Positions 36,590 to 48,751 of a DNA stretch of 64,000 bases are shown in pieces. The stretch comes from Otis tarda (Eukaryota; Chordata; Aves; Otidiformes; Otididae). The notes under the pieces were generated by a model, which saw only the letters and a list, made by a program, of their open reading frames with translations, searched no databases and was not told the DNA's origin. Positions within the stretch are counted from its first letter, which is position 1, and each line of letters begins with the position of its first letter. Position numbers and translations under genes: made by a program. Where the stretch lies: the NCBI GenBank assembly GCA_026413225.1, contig CM048553.1:135314190-135378189 (forward strand). Reading direction: 5' to 3'.

Positions 36590-37707
36590 TGGAAAGACCT
36601 TAATTCAAGAGGCATGACCCAGCTATAGTAGATACTTAGGTACTGTATATACATGAAATAAATGTACAGTCCTTGCCTTCAAAGAACTTACTGTCTAATG
36701 CAAGGCCCCAGGTGATTTTTAATAGCAGACTTTTTGGTAAGACTTTAAGCTTTAGGAAAGATGGGGAGAAACTAATTTAGCAGGGCCTGTTGTGATAGGA
36801 TGAGAAGTAACAGTTTTAAAATAGAGGGAGGTAGATTCAGATTAGATATAAGGAATTTTTTTTTTATGATGAGGGTGGTGGAACACTGGAACAGGTTGCC
36901 CAGAGAGGTGGTGGATGCCCCATCCCTGGAAACATTCAAGGCCAGGTTGGATGAGACTCAGAGCAACCTGATCTTGTCGGGGATGTCCCTGTTCCTTGCA
37001 GGGGGTTTGGACTAGATGACCTTTACAGGTCCCTTCCAACTCAAACTATTCTATGATTCTATGATTCTAAGTGCTCAGGACTTTGGTTTAGAGATTAAAA
37101 CAATGCCATCCCTGTTGCAGGGCTGAGAAAGTGGGACAGAGGGACAGATTTTCAGGGATGTGCAAACGGGTGCTCTGGGAACAATGTCTTCACACCAGCC
37201 AGTCCCTCAGTGCCGCATACAGAGCCAATCTGCAGGCTGGCTGTTGCAATTACACCTCTGAACGTGGCACTGCTGGCAGTGGCAGATGCCTGCACCCATG
37301 AATGCAGAGAAATGTGGCTGCAAGTGGGTACAACAGGCATGGAGTGCACTGAAAATAAGTCTTGAGAAAAGCGTAGAAAGAGTCCTAAGAAAGAGACACA
37401 AAATGTTTCCTGTGGCTTCCATCACACCAGCTTGGGAATTTTAAGCTTACTCATAAAAATGAAATAAACTGGCCGATCTGTGTGTGGCTGCTCAAAGGTT
37501 CAATCAAATCACCGCTTCCTTTAACGCAGCAGTCAAGAACACTGCCTCTATGTGCTGCACTGTGGCAGAATAAATCTTCTGCCTCTGCTCAGCACTGAGG
37601 TGAGGGACTTGCTAGGTAACTCTGCCTTAACCCTTCGTATGTGGGAATGATTTTTTTTCTTCTCCCCTTTCCTTAACTTATGTCCTGGGTTTGGGTGGAA
37701 AGAGAGA
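36590..37707 (-). repeat. Inverted duplication, arm C2 (partner 28365-29135), carrying a CR1
   Basis: Homology to arm C1 in reverse complement runs from ATGACCCAGCTATAG near 36611 to GGGTTTGGGTGGAAAGAGAG ending near 37706. It is interrupted at about 36705-37068 by a CR1 3' fragment absent from C1. Homology stops within a few bases of the start of the large pentamer satellite. Confidence 0.9.
36751..37068 (+). mobile_element. 5'-truncated CR1 inside inverted arm C2
   Basis: The sequence from AGGAAAGATGGGGAGAAACT through GGTTGCCCAGAGAGGTGGTG to TCTATGATTCTATGATTCT is a CR1 3' end in sense orientation with two octamer-like units. Arm C1 is uninterrupted at the same point, so the insertion is later than the duplication or was lost from C1. 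About 45 extra bases just upstream (36705-36750) are also absent from C1. Confidence 0.92.
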
Positions 37708-37711
37708 CTAC

Positions 37712-39740
37712 AAATCGGATCTGCTGGCTTGGGCTCGGCTTGGCTGGGCTCGGTTCGGCTGAGCTGGACTGGGCTACTTTCTCTTGGGGCACAGCAGGTC
37801 CAGCTAGCCTGCGTTGGGCTGGGCTGGGCTGGGCTGTGCTTGGCTCGGTTGAACTGCACTGGTCTCAGCTGGGCTGGGCTCTTGGCTGGGCTGGGCTCTT
37901 GGCTGGGCTGGGATGGGCTGTGCTGGGCTCACCTCAGTTTGGCTTAGCTAAGCTGTGCTGAGCTCAGCTCAGTTCTGGCTGAGCTGAGGTCGTATTGGCT
38001 CAGCTCAGCTCCGCTCAGTTTGACTGGGCAGGGCTGAGCTCGGTTCAGCTCAGACTGGCTCAGCTGGGCTTGGCTGGAATCAGATCCACTGGGCTAAGCT
38101 CAGCTGGGTTGGGCTTGGTTCGGCTGGGCTTGGTTTCATTGCACTGCAGTGGACTTAGCTCAGCTGGACTGGGCTCACCCAGGCTGGGCTCGGATTGGCT
38201 CGACTAGGTTCGGCTCAGCTGCACTGTGCTTGGCTTGGTTCTACTGGGCTCAGCTTGGCTGAGCTGAGCTCAGCTGAAATCAGATCCGCTGGGCTGTGCT
38301 GAGCTCTGCTTGGTTCTGTTTGGCTGGGCTGCACTGGGCTCTGCTTGGCTGGGCTCTGCTGCTCTGAGCTTGGCTTGGTTCTGTTGGGCTGGCCAGGACT
38401 CAGCTTGGCTTGGCTGGGCTCCGTTCGTTTCGGCATTGGGCTGGGCTGAGCTCGGCTTGGTTCTGCTGGGCTGGACTGTGCTCAGTTTGGCTGAGCTGGG
38501 CTGGGCTGGGCTCGGTTTGGCTTAGCTGCGCTGCACTGGGCTCGGTTCTGTTGGGCTGGGCTGGTCTTGACTTGCCTGGGCTGGGCTGCGCTGGGCTTAG
38601 TTCGGCTTGGATGGGCTGGGCTCGGCTCAGCTTGCTTCTGTTGGTTTCGGCTTGTTTGGGCTGGGCTTGGTTCCGCTCAGTTTGGTTTGGCTGGGCTGGC
38701 CTCAGATCGGTTAGCCTGGGCTGAGCTTGGCTGGGCTCGGCTCAGTTTGGTTTGGCTCAGTTCGGTTTTGTCCAGCTTGGTTCTGTTGGGCCGGGCTGGG
38801 CTCGGCTTGGCTCTACTGGGCTCGGTTTGGTGGGTTGGCTAGCCTGCATTGGGCTTGGCTGGGCTGGATTTGGCTCGGACTGGTTCTGTTGGGTTCAGCT
38901 CAGTTAGCCTGGTCTGGGCTGGACTCGGCTCAGCTGGACTGGGCACAGCCGGGCTGCGCTCGTCTCAGCTCGCCTCGGCTGCACTGCGCTGCGCTGAGCT
39001 GGACTCTGTTCTGTTGGGCTGGCCTGAGCTCGGCTCGGTTTGGCTGAAATCGGACCCGCTGGGCTGGGATCGATTGGGCTCAATTCGGCTCAGTTCTGAT
39101 GGGTTCGGCTCGATTGGGCTGGTCTGGTGTGGGCTGGGCTCATACCGGCTTGGCTCAGCTCGGCTCAGTTGGCTGGGCTCGGCTTGACTGGGCTCTGCTG
39201 AAATCGGATCCACTGGGCTTGGCTGGGCTTGATTCGGCCCCGCTGGGCTGGGCTTGGTTGCACTGCGCCGAGCTCGGCTGGGCTTGGCTCGGTTCGGTTC
39301 GGCTCGGCTCGGCTGGGCTGAGCTTGGCTTAGTTTGGCTGGGCTGGGCTCGGATCAGTTAGCCTGGGTTGAGCTCGTCTGGGCTGGGCTCGAGTGAGCTC
39401 AACTTGGTTCGGCTGGGCTGGCGCGGCTGCACTGGGCTGGGCTCCTATCAGCTCGGCTCAGTTGGGCTGGGCTTGGCTTGGATCGGCTCGGCTGGGCTCG
39501 ATTTACCTGGTCTGGACTCGGCTTGGCTCAGTTCGGTTTGTTTTGGCTGCGTTGGGCCGGGCTCGGCTCTACCGGGCTCGGCTTAGGTCGGCTGGGCTTG
39601 GCTCGGCTGGGCTGGGCTCGGCTCAGTTGGGCTGGGTTTGGCTGAGCTGGGGTTGGCTCGGTTCGGCTGGGCTCAGCCCATCTGGCCTCAGCTTGGTTGC
39701 ACTGGGCTGGGCTGAGCTCAGCTCGGCTCGGCTCTGTTGT
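37712..39740 (+). repeat. Large degenerate pentamer satellite (GGGCT/GAGCT/TCGGC)
   Basis: About 2 kb of pentamers with the common core GGCTN (GGGCT, TGGCT, CGGCT, TCAGCT, GAGCT). The plus strand is strongly G-rich and T-rich relative to C and A. AGCT occurs throughout. A marker phrase near AAATCGGATCCGCTGGGCT recurs at about 37712, 38075, 38275, 39046 and 39199, which suggests irregular higher-order structure. Long frames without stops run through it in several phases (Gly/Leu/Ala/Ser/Trp-rich); these follow from the repeat and are not genes. It abuts inverted arm C2 on the left and a CpG-rich segment on the right. Confidence 0.95.
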
Positions 39741-39910
39741 GTTGGGCTCGCTGCCCGTGGCACCTCACCCCCCTCCCGCCGAGACGAGGCCGTGGGGGTC
39801 GGCGTCGCCTGCCCCATTCGCGCACTGGCATCCCCAGCTTTGGCTTGGTACTAAACCCGGTGTTTCGGCTGCCCCGCCTATGACAGCGCTCCTGCCTTCG
39901 GACAGCAGCA
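39741..39910. other. Short CpG-rich segment next to the satellite
   Basis: About 170 bases rich in CpG (CCGAGACGAGGCCG, GTCGGCGTCGCCTG) in surroundings otherwise poor in CpG. It could be a small unmethylated island or part of the satellite's original flank. No TATA box or coding exon was identified. Confidence 0.45.
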
Positions 39911-42900
39911 GTTCCTTCCTGTAACTGCGTGTGTTGTTTGTGCGGAGAACTGAATGCAGGGGTCGGCAGATTTAGACACAAGCACGCGTGCTGTCTCGCA
40001 CTGGTACCAGTTCCCATTGCACGTCACAGGTTACCTGATGCTGAACTGCAGAATTTCATCACAGCGGTGGCAGCGAACGCACTGGGATGTGTAAACCCCA
40101 TCCTGTGCTGGAATGTGAGCTCTGCTGTCTCCCCGGCCCAGTTTAGGGAGTGGGGAGCAGAGCAGGCTCTGGCCTGAGTGTCCACTGCAGCACGGCTGAG
40201 CGTGCGGGCTGAGAAATGTGGGGTGCAGGGAGAGGTAATCAGGTTGTGAGCTGAAAGCAGGGAGCAGATTAGTGAGGATTTGAAGTCACTAAGGAGGGGA
40301 TTGCTGGGGATGTGTACAGGATTTTGCAGTGTGTTCATGTTTGATATAATCTTTCCTCTTCCCTCTATGCACAAGTTGGATTTAATCACACAAATGCAGT
40401 CCTTTGCCTTCACCTTTCAGAGAAACCTCTCCTCGCTATAGAGCTGTCATCATGGCTACAGCTCCATACTGCCACAGAGACGGAATATAAACCACATTTA
40501 TACGCACATCTGAACGACAGGAATAATGCAGGCAGCACACGGGCAAATACAGCTGAGCTTGCACCTTCTGCATACACGGTGGTTTAGAGCTCCATTGTTC
40601 TGGAGTCTTCCGGGGTCAGCCCTGTTGTGCCGTTCCCTGTAGTCCTTCAGATGCTCCCTCCTAATCTGTATGCCCCATGCTGTGCACACTGTATCCAAGT
40701 AATTACATTCCCATGATGAAACCAGAAACAAACCTTATAAACCTGTCAGAGGCAGGAGAAAGGCTCGCTGTTGTTAGATGGCAGGGTTTAGAATGTAAAG
40801 CCTTCATCAGCAGAAGGGCTATCAGGTCTTTTCTGGTACCGGTCGAAGGGCCGCAAAGCCATGGAGGTGCAGTGGTTCTGGAACTCAGGCTGTAGGTCCA
40901 GCAGGGCCGGGCTGAGAGACGCGCGGTCTGGTGTGGTGGGTTGTGCTGTGCTGCAGGGAGTAAACAAGAGACGGTTTTATCTGTCACATTTGTCCAAATC
41001 CTTTAATCTATGGCAGGAAAAAGGACTCAAGATGAATCCCCAAAAACTGAGGAATGATTTCTATTAGATAGATGATATTTTCTATAACTTCAAACTAATT
41101 CAGAGTCAACATATTCTTTGCATAGCACAGATTGATTTAAACTTGATCTAAATGGAGGCGTGCCCCTAGTAAAGCTGTCGGAAGAGTTTCCCTCTAGTTG
41201 CCCCTGGCAGACCCCGGCAGCAGTAGCAGGGGATCACAGAAGCTGTCTGTCCTCACAGGACCTTTGCGCAGCTGAGGGAGAAACATTCAACTCCACTCCT
41301 ATGTGTGAAATCTCTGTGGGCGGGCAGGAGGAAAACACGAGCAAGCCTGACGGCAGCCGGGGCTGGCCCAGTTTTCTGTCATCTGCAGCAAATATTAATG
41401 TGCCGTAAACTTAAGGGTTGGAGCTCTTTTTTAGAACTGCTGCATTTAATGCCTATGTTTATATAGCATGATTTCTTGTGTAAGACTCTTTACCCTACAC
41501 AATGTCTTCCCTGCCTCCCCTACATCTGTGACTTTGTGCCTCAGTGAGCTTATTATCTCTGTTTCTCCTTTCCTTGTTTATGAGGAGAGAAATTATGCTA
41601 TTTTTTGGTTATCTGATTTGGTGGGTTCTGTACACCAATAGTTTTTGAGAGTGCACCCCACGTAGCCTGTACTATTCAGTACTCGTTTTAGGTGGAGAAA
41701 CAGAGATGTGGAATGTAAGGGGTGTCACCACAAGGCGAAATCTGTGAGTGACTGAATGCAAATATGTATGTTTGCGTTGACAGTGGTTATCTGAAACATT
41801 ATTTTATCTGTGTGTTGCTTAGTTTTCGAGTTATGCAGGAAGCCTAGAAAATGGAGCCGCTGTAGCTGTGACTAGGTATGTCTTTGCATGCTTTGCGTTG
41901 TCTTTGCATTTTATGGAAAAAAAACACTTTCTTGCTTTTTGTATCTGCTTTTTAATTTTTTTTTTCTGTTAGCATCAATTTGTGTTGAATTCTCTTACAG
42001 ACTTTGTGTAATGGAGGTACCTCTAGATTTATATTTCAAGGCACTGATGTTTCCTTAAATTTCTGTGAAACTCTTATGTGTAAGTATTTATATTTATTTC
42101 CTTGTAAGCTTAAAACTATACAGGAAAACAAAAGATATTAAGCAAATAAATATAGCAAGAGTAGCCAGTGAAATAATACAAACAGAGCAGGATATACTAA
42201 GAATTTCAAAAGTGAACCAGTTAACCCTAACTTTATGAAACTGAGGTGCAACAAAGGCTTGCAGGCAGCCTGCCTAACAGCAGTTCTGTAATAACAATAA
42301 TTTGTTGCCTGTCTGCAGAGCCCTTCTTTTTTTTTTTTTCACCCCTCAATAAAATGTTTAACACACCTTGTATAGCACAGCAGGGGTTTGAGCACATGAA
42401 CTCATTGTTTCTGTACTTCCCTTCCCCAAATGCCTGGAATTTCTGGTTGCTCAGCAACCCCAGGGGAGTCCAAATCCCGCGCTTTGCAATATGTGATAAT
42501 TTCTTTGTGGTCTGGGGTGGTCTCAGGGCTGAAAAGCCATGGTGCTCGGACGTGCAAAAAAAGGAGTGAAACCTGGAGAGTGTAGTACCCAGATTTCGTA
42601 AGAGTGGGTCACAAGGAGCATTTCAGTCATGGTGATTTTTGAGTTTGGAACCACTTTATCAACACTGTCTTAGTTCTACTCATCCAGTCTTCCTGGACAT
42701 CTTCCAGACTCTGATGCCTAATAACTGAAAATTATGACACGTTAAACAGACCTATGTGTCATGATCTGAGTTTTTCTGCACCCACTGTCTCTTATAGTTT
42801 TAGAAAATTAGTACCTTCACCTACAAAGTGCTTATTCACATAAAATTGCAACAGTGGCATTATACTGCAGGGGTATCATAATGCAGGAAGGGCTTGGGTG

Positions 42901-45900
42901 CTGAAATATTTTCACTTTCAATGTCTGGTAAGAAAGCGTGTAGCCTAGGGGGGATCAGCAGGGTAAGGGAAGGAAAAGAAATGTGAGAAGGGACTTACAT
43001 GTCTTTTTCTCTTACCTAAAACTAAGTGTTCCATCTGGCAAACAATAACCTTCATGAAAATAGCCATTAACTTATGCTGTCATCCTTTTTGTCTCAAAAC
43101 TTTTGTACAGAAATAACAGTCAGCTTTTGTGAAAGCAGGAAGCTTGACTCCATCAATGCTACAGCTTATGGAGCTTTCACAGTCTTGTGGTTCTTCCTCT
43201 CCCAAATCAGCTCTAATTTCAGTCCTCCCCCGCAAAAAAAAATTGTAAGATGTCTGTTTTGGAGCAGGATGTTTGAAAAAACTTACGAAGCATAATGTTC
43301 CTGGTTAGATGCACTCTGATCTCACATGATTGTAGTGTGCTGTTCAGAAACATCCTCTTCTTATAAATCAGACCTTCCAGAGAATGATAGTGATCATGAG
43401 AGTTTTGTGCTCCATGCACTGGGTAGGACCTTATTGGAAAGTTGTAGAAGGGCTCATGATGTGTGTAAGAGACAAACATTTGACCAATGTCCTTAGCCTC
43501 GCAGTACTGCATGTTGATCTGCTAATGTCATGGACAAAGCATGTAGATGCTCCACTGCACCTACTGTTGCAAGATCATGGCACAATGATGCCTGAAGCTT
43601 CTGCCAATGTCATTCTTCCAGGGCTGTTCTTTCCATCTACCGACTAGAAATCTAGTATTCTTCCACCATCAATGAGGTTCAGGCTTGGGAGTCTTCCTTC
43701 ATTTGAGAGGGCAAGAATTAATATTAGTAATGAAAGTCTTTGAGGAAAAATGAAGATTAACTACCAGTATGGTATGGCTATACAGTTTTCAGAAAATGGA
43801 GGAGTGTCAAGGGAAATGAATAGCCAGTTTGTACAAGGTCTGGAAGATGCAGAAATGTGAACGATGTGCCTGATCCTGGTTACTCCTCTATCTGTTACAT
43901 CTAACCTGAGAAATTATAGGAAAAAACAGCAGGTTTTAGTTTTCTAGCTCAGATATATTCTCATAAGATTATTTTGCTAATTCAGATCTTACTATCACGT
44001 AAGGTAAGTCTGCTAACTCAGGCTGCTATCATTGCAGACATGTAAAGGCTTTGAAATCTTAGTTGTGGGAACAGAGTATAGATGTCACTTAAAAGGAAAA
44101 GTGCTTGCAATGTAGACAAGTCGTTTATTTGGAGAGTTCAGATGTCCTCCCAGAAGATTCAAAAGCTGCATGTGCACTATGGAAAATACAAGGGAGAAAT
44201 GAGGTAGAAATGCACATTTAGTTCTAACAGAGCTCTGTGTGAAACAGCCAGGAAGATCAAAAGCCAAGCTAAAATGCTTAAAAAATAATGCATGAACTGA
44301 TATTATCAGAAATTCATCAAATCACAGTAGAGAATAGGGCAAGATGAGCTGAATAATGTTTTCAGAGAAAGAGACAAAAGGGCTGGGTGATTTGCATGGA
44401 TTAGCTACAGAAGGAGAGTCGAAGTGGGAAAGGAAAGAGAGGAATTTTTAAGAGAGAGAGAGATAACAATGTAGTGGAGAATTTGGAGAAAGGAAAATGT
44501 CTGCTCCAAAATTGGCCCTTCTAGACTTTAATCAAGAGTGGGACCAAGACAGAGACTGAGATGCTTCAGAAGAAATGACGATCTTGGGGGAAAAATAGTG
44601 TTTACTGGAGTAACTGTAATTTCTAAGTAGAAGAAACTTAGACTGAAAGACAATAGTCATAGAAAACGTGAAATAGTAATACCAGGGCATACTATGAGAA
44701 AGCTGGTAGTTCATGAATCCTGGAAATTAAAGTGGGAGCCAGTTAGGAGAAAAGGAAATAAATGTTGTATTGTGTGTCTATGCTATTAACTTAATCATCC
44801 TGACTTTCATATTAAGGACACTTAAGCTAAAAGCCCTGCTCATTCCCTGTACAAATATTAACATAAAATAGAAGATCTGTCAGATCAATACCACATCCAC
44901 AAGCTATTACATGCTTTGTAATCAAACAAAATGTTTAGTTTGTTTCAGAGCCAAATCCCATTAAGTCAATTTTGTTTAATGTTTTATTAACACTGAAGGA
45001 TACCCTGTTGTCTCTTATCTGTCTTCTGAAGGAAAAATAATTCCTTTTTAATTAGGTCATTGCAGTCATGTGCTGTTGCCATTATATAAACTCTTCCTGG
45101 TATGTAATGACGGATAAATATAGCATAGCATTTATACAGGTTTGATGCTGGCATGGAAGTATTAATATGCAGGCTGTAGAACAGGTAGAGCAGATGGACT
45201 TTTATAATGCAAATGCCTTTTCCTGAATTCTGTCTCAGTTCTGACCAAACCTAAGGCTCCCAAGGTAAGTTAGGGTCACTTTTCCTAACTCTGCCAAGCA
45301 AGAGGACACAAGTTTATATGAAATGCCTACACTCAAGCCATTGTATAAAATCTACTTTTTCAAGTGCTAACAAAATTCAGTGCCTAGAATTTTAACGCAG
45401 ACCAAGATATGGTTATCCTGTATACCTAGTTCTGAGCTATCCACAGCCACTATCTAATTCTTATGTAAGTTAGACTCAAAACACAGAAGTGGGAGGGATT
45501 TAAAGGTGATGGTGGTGGTGGTTCTCCTGGAAAGGAGATGGGTGATTCTTTCAGAGAATATTCAGTTTAGTTATCAGCTAAAGGAGTTTATTGACAGAAA
45601 CTATACAGATAATGCATAAAAGTATATTCAAGCAGAAAGTTCATAGAATGTTGAATTAAGCCTCATTTAAATTTAGGTTTCTTCTGATAAAATTATTTTA
45701 AGAGGTAGTCTTAAAAATTTTGTATGTAAGACTGTATAGGCTTTGAAATGTCACTGTATGTTTTTGTCCTTAATACAGTACAGAGTGTATTTTCATTATA
45801 TAGTAGACATATAAAGAAAAATCTGTTGATTCTGAACTTAACACTATTGCAATTCTTTGGAAAGCACAATTACAGATTCTTCTACAAGTAATGATAAAGA

Positions 45901-47587
45901 CAGTTCACTGTTTGTGTAGGTCTGATGCTGCCACTGGACTGCTTTTGTAACTGGGCAAATTATACAATTTGACAAAATAGTAATTTGTTAGTGAAGCACC
46001 ATACAGTTATTGTCCAGAATGTCTTTCAGTTTAGTAGTAGCTTCTGGAGTCTAAAATAGTTTAAACTACACAGTGGATCCTGGGTAACCTTTTCGCTGGA
46101 ACTCTTATTGTGGGGAAATGTCAGACTCTTATTGTTGTACTTCACTTGGAAAGGGTAATCATGAAGCAGAGAGGGTGAGTTAAGAAGGTCAGTGAGTGTA
46201 CACATGACTGTGCAGGTCTACACGCAATAAACACCCTGTATTGTACAACTTGCAACAGTGCTCGGAGCTCTTCTGTTCACAGCTGTTGGTCAGTTCTTTG
46301 TGTTGTGTGCTTTCCAGTCCAAAAGCAAGCTGTTCCTGCTCAGAGGGTCTTCTGCCTCGTCCTAGTCTCTGTTACTCTGTGCAGCAAATAATTTATATGA
46401 ATTGATGTTAACCACACCTAGTCAAATGTGTCTTTTGGGACAGAGATGGCTGTCCTTTGGCATTTAAGTTCCCTGTAACGTGCAAGCAATTTGAGCGCAG
46501 CTTCCATGCTAGATGGGTGTGCTGTTTGACTGGTGATGAGTCTGTGCTAGCAGAAGACCTCATTGGTAGCCCCCGGCTCTGGGAAGAGCTGAGCTAGTAC
46601 AGGCTGATGAATCCAGCTAGTCAAACCAGCACTTGGTGTGCATGCAGCAAGCACAGCCTGGCCTTGTCCACAGTGAGGAGCTGCTGTCACATGTGAACTA
46701 TCCCCAGAGTTCTTCCTTCCCTCAGCTTTTCAAAGGATCTGCTACATGTCTCATGACCAGTCGAATAAAGCTTTGGGTTGTGGCTCTCAGATTCTTGGAG
46801 CTGTTTCTTACCAGCTACAGATCTTCTTTTCACATTTTTACTTGCTCTAATGAGAGCTGCATAGTCCTTCAAGTGTCAAAATATGTTAGGTGTTTTCCTT
46901 GTCATGGTGGAACTATTATCAATAATGTCTTGATGACCATGCAGTCAGTATGCTGCATGACTTCACCTTAGATCAGCTTGTTGTATCACCTTATAACTTT
47001 TTTTTTTCACAACCAACATAGGCTAATTTATCTTCTGTTAAATAGCCAGGTTTCATACTTGTCTGGCAGAGAGCTAAATACAATAGTTTAGTACAGCTTT
47101 AGCCTAGTAGAGAGCTTGCTCTGGTGTTGACCATATATTCACTGAGATTTTACCAGAAATGGTGGTTCTTTCCTTTTACAGGAGGTTGCCTGTGTGTTTC
47201 TAATGACGTTGTCATTCTAGGTGCTTGTAAATTAAGTGAATTCATTAGTGACTTAAAATCTAGTTTTATTGATGGATACAAGAAAAGAGGTACACTTTTT
47301 TCCAGAACTTCCTGAGAAACTGTCTTAGCGATTTGTTTAGAGGTGTTCCAAAGCAAGTATAGGAATAAAATGTTGCTCTGGGTAGGCCACCAGTAAGTAA
47401 ATCTTTAGCATGAACAGTTCCTATTAATCCCTCTACAAAGCTTTATGAAAACTCCCAAATTTTGCAGTCTGAATTGAGTCTGAGGACCTATTTTGGAGGT
47501 TACACATCATCGTGCCTCATGTCCTAAGCAGGACATGCTCTAAGATGCATCCTCTTTTCATGTTCTTTATAACAACAAAGTGCTTAT
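39911..47587. other. Intergenic DNA, no gene recognised
   Basis: Mostly AT-rich sequence, less so in the first 1.5 kb. Many short frames, none with a recognisable domain. I looked here for upstream carbonic anhydrase paralogue exons (CA3 or CA13 types) and saw none. Poly-T lies at about 42326-42341. Confidence 0.55.
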
Positions 47588-48500
47588 CATAGAATCATAC
47601 AATGGTTAGAGTTGGAAGGGACCTTCAAAGGTCATCTAGTCCAACCCCCCTGCAAGGAGCAGGGACATCTCCAACTAGATCAGGTTGCTCAGAGCCTCAT
47701 CCAGCCTAGCCTTGAATGTTTCCAGTGATGGGGCATCCACCACCTCTCTGGGCAACCTGTTCCAGTGTTCTGCAAACCTCATTGTAAAAAAACTTTTTCC
47801 TAATATCCAATCTAAATCTACCCCCCTCTATTTTAAAACCATTACCCTTGTCCTATTACAACAGGCCCTACTGAACAGCGTTTCCCCATCTTTCTTGTAG
47901 GCCCCCTTGAGGTACTGGAAGACTGCTACAAGGTCTCCCTGGAGCCTCCTCTTCTCCAGGCTGAACAGCCCCAACTCTCTCAGCCTGTCCTCATAGAAAA
48001 GGTGCTCCAGCCCTCTTATCATCTTTGTGGCCCTCCTCTGGACCTTCTCCAACTGGTCCATGTCCTTCTTATGTTGGGGACTCCAGAACTGGACACAGTA
48101 CTCCAGGTGGGGTCTCACCAGGGCAGAGTAGAGGGGGAGAATCACCTCCCTCAACCTGCTGGCTGCACTCCTTTTGATGCAGCCCAGGATGTGGTTGGCC
48201 TTCTGGGCCGCAAGGGCACATTGCCGGCTCATGTTGAGCTTCTCGTCCACCATCACTCCCAAGTCCTTCTCCTCAGGGCTGCTCTCAATCCATTCTCTGC
48301 CCAGCCTGTATTTGTGCCTGGGATTGCCATGACCCAGGTGCAGGACCTTGCACTTGGCCTGGTTGAACTTCATGAGGTTTGCACAGGCCCACTTCTCCAG
48401 CCTGTCAAGGTCCCTCTGGGTGGCATCCCTCCCTTCTAGCGTGTCAATGGCACCACACAGCTTGGTGTCATCAGTGAACTTGCTGAGGGTGCACTCTATA
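47588..48500 (-). mobile_element. 5'-truncated CR1 with open ORF2 C-terminal part
   Basis: The minus strand encodes the last part of CR1 ORF2 from just before the catalytic box ([11 protein letters not shown], where FADD has become FTDD). It runs through [40 protein letters not shown] and [19 protein letters not shown], open from about 48500 to a stop at 47828. The 3' UTR runs to 47588, where the reading strand ends in octamer-like CATAGAATCATACAAT. Moderately young judging by the open frame. The 5' truncation joins directly to the unrelated open segment at 48547-48751. Confidence 0.92.
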
Positions 48501-48546
48501 AGGGTGCTGAGGGTGCTTAAAAAGGCTTGGCTGACCTTTACTTTAC

Positions 48547-48751
48547 CTTGCATCTCATCATGGAGTTGTTTCAAAATTAATAGCTGTTCTTGGACAAGAG
48601 AGACTTCCCAGGAATCTTCAGAGTCTGGGTTTCTGATTGCATCAGAGGTTTTAATAAGCTCATGGAAGCTATGTAAAAGTCTAGGTTTTACTTCTTCCTT
48701 TTCCTGCCTTTGTGTAGTGATAACTGCTATGGAAATTGTCCCATTGTTTGC
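48547..48751 (-). other. Exon-like open segment of unknown identity
   Basis: On the minus strand a 205-nt open stretch is bounded by CAGTTTTCAG| and CAAG|GTAAAG, good acceptor and donor sites, with phase 0 at its start and phase 1 at its end. It encodes 68 residues including [17 protein letters not shown] and [18 protein letters not shown], a charged, helix-like, possibly coiled-coil sequence. It reads unlike the neighbouring junk frames. The frame happens to continue into the CR1 ORF2 fragment downstream, which is probably coincidence. I do not recognise the protein. It may be one exon of a host gene on the minus strand, an exon remnant, or chance. Confidence 0.35.

Noticed and set aside
37729-39854. 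Several long overlapping open frames rich in Gly, Leu, Ala, Ser and Trp
   Set aside because: They run in multiple phases through the pentamer satellite. A stop-poor pentamer gives open frames in all phases, so they carry no evidence of coding.
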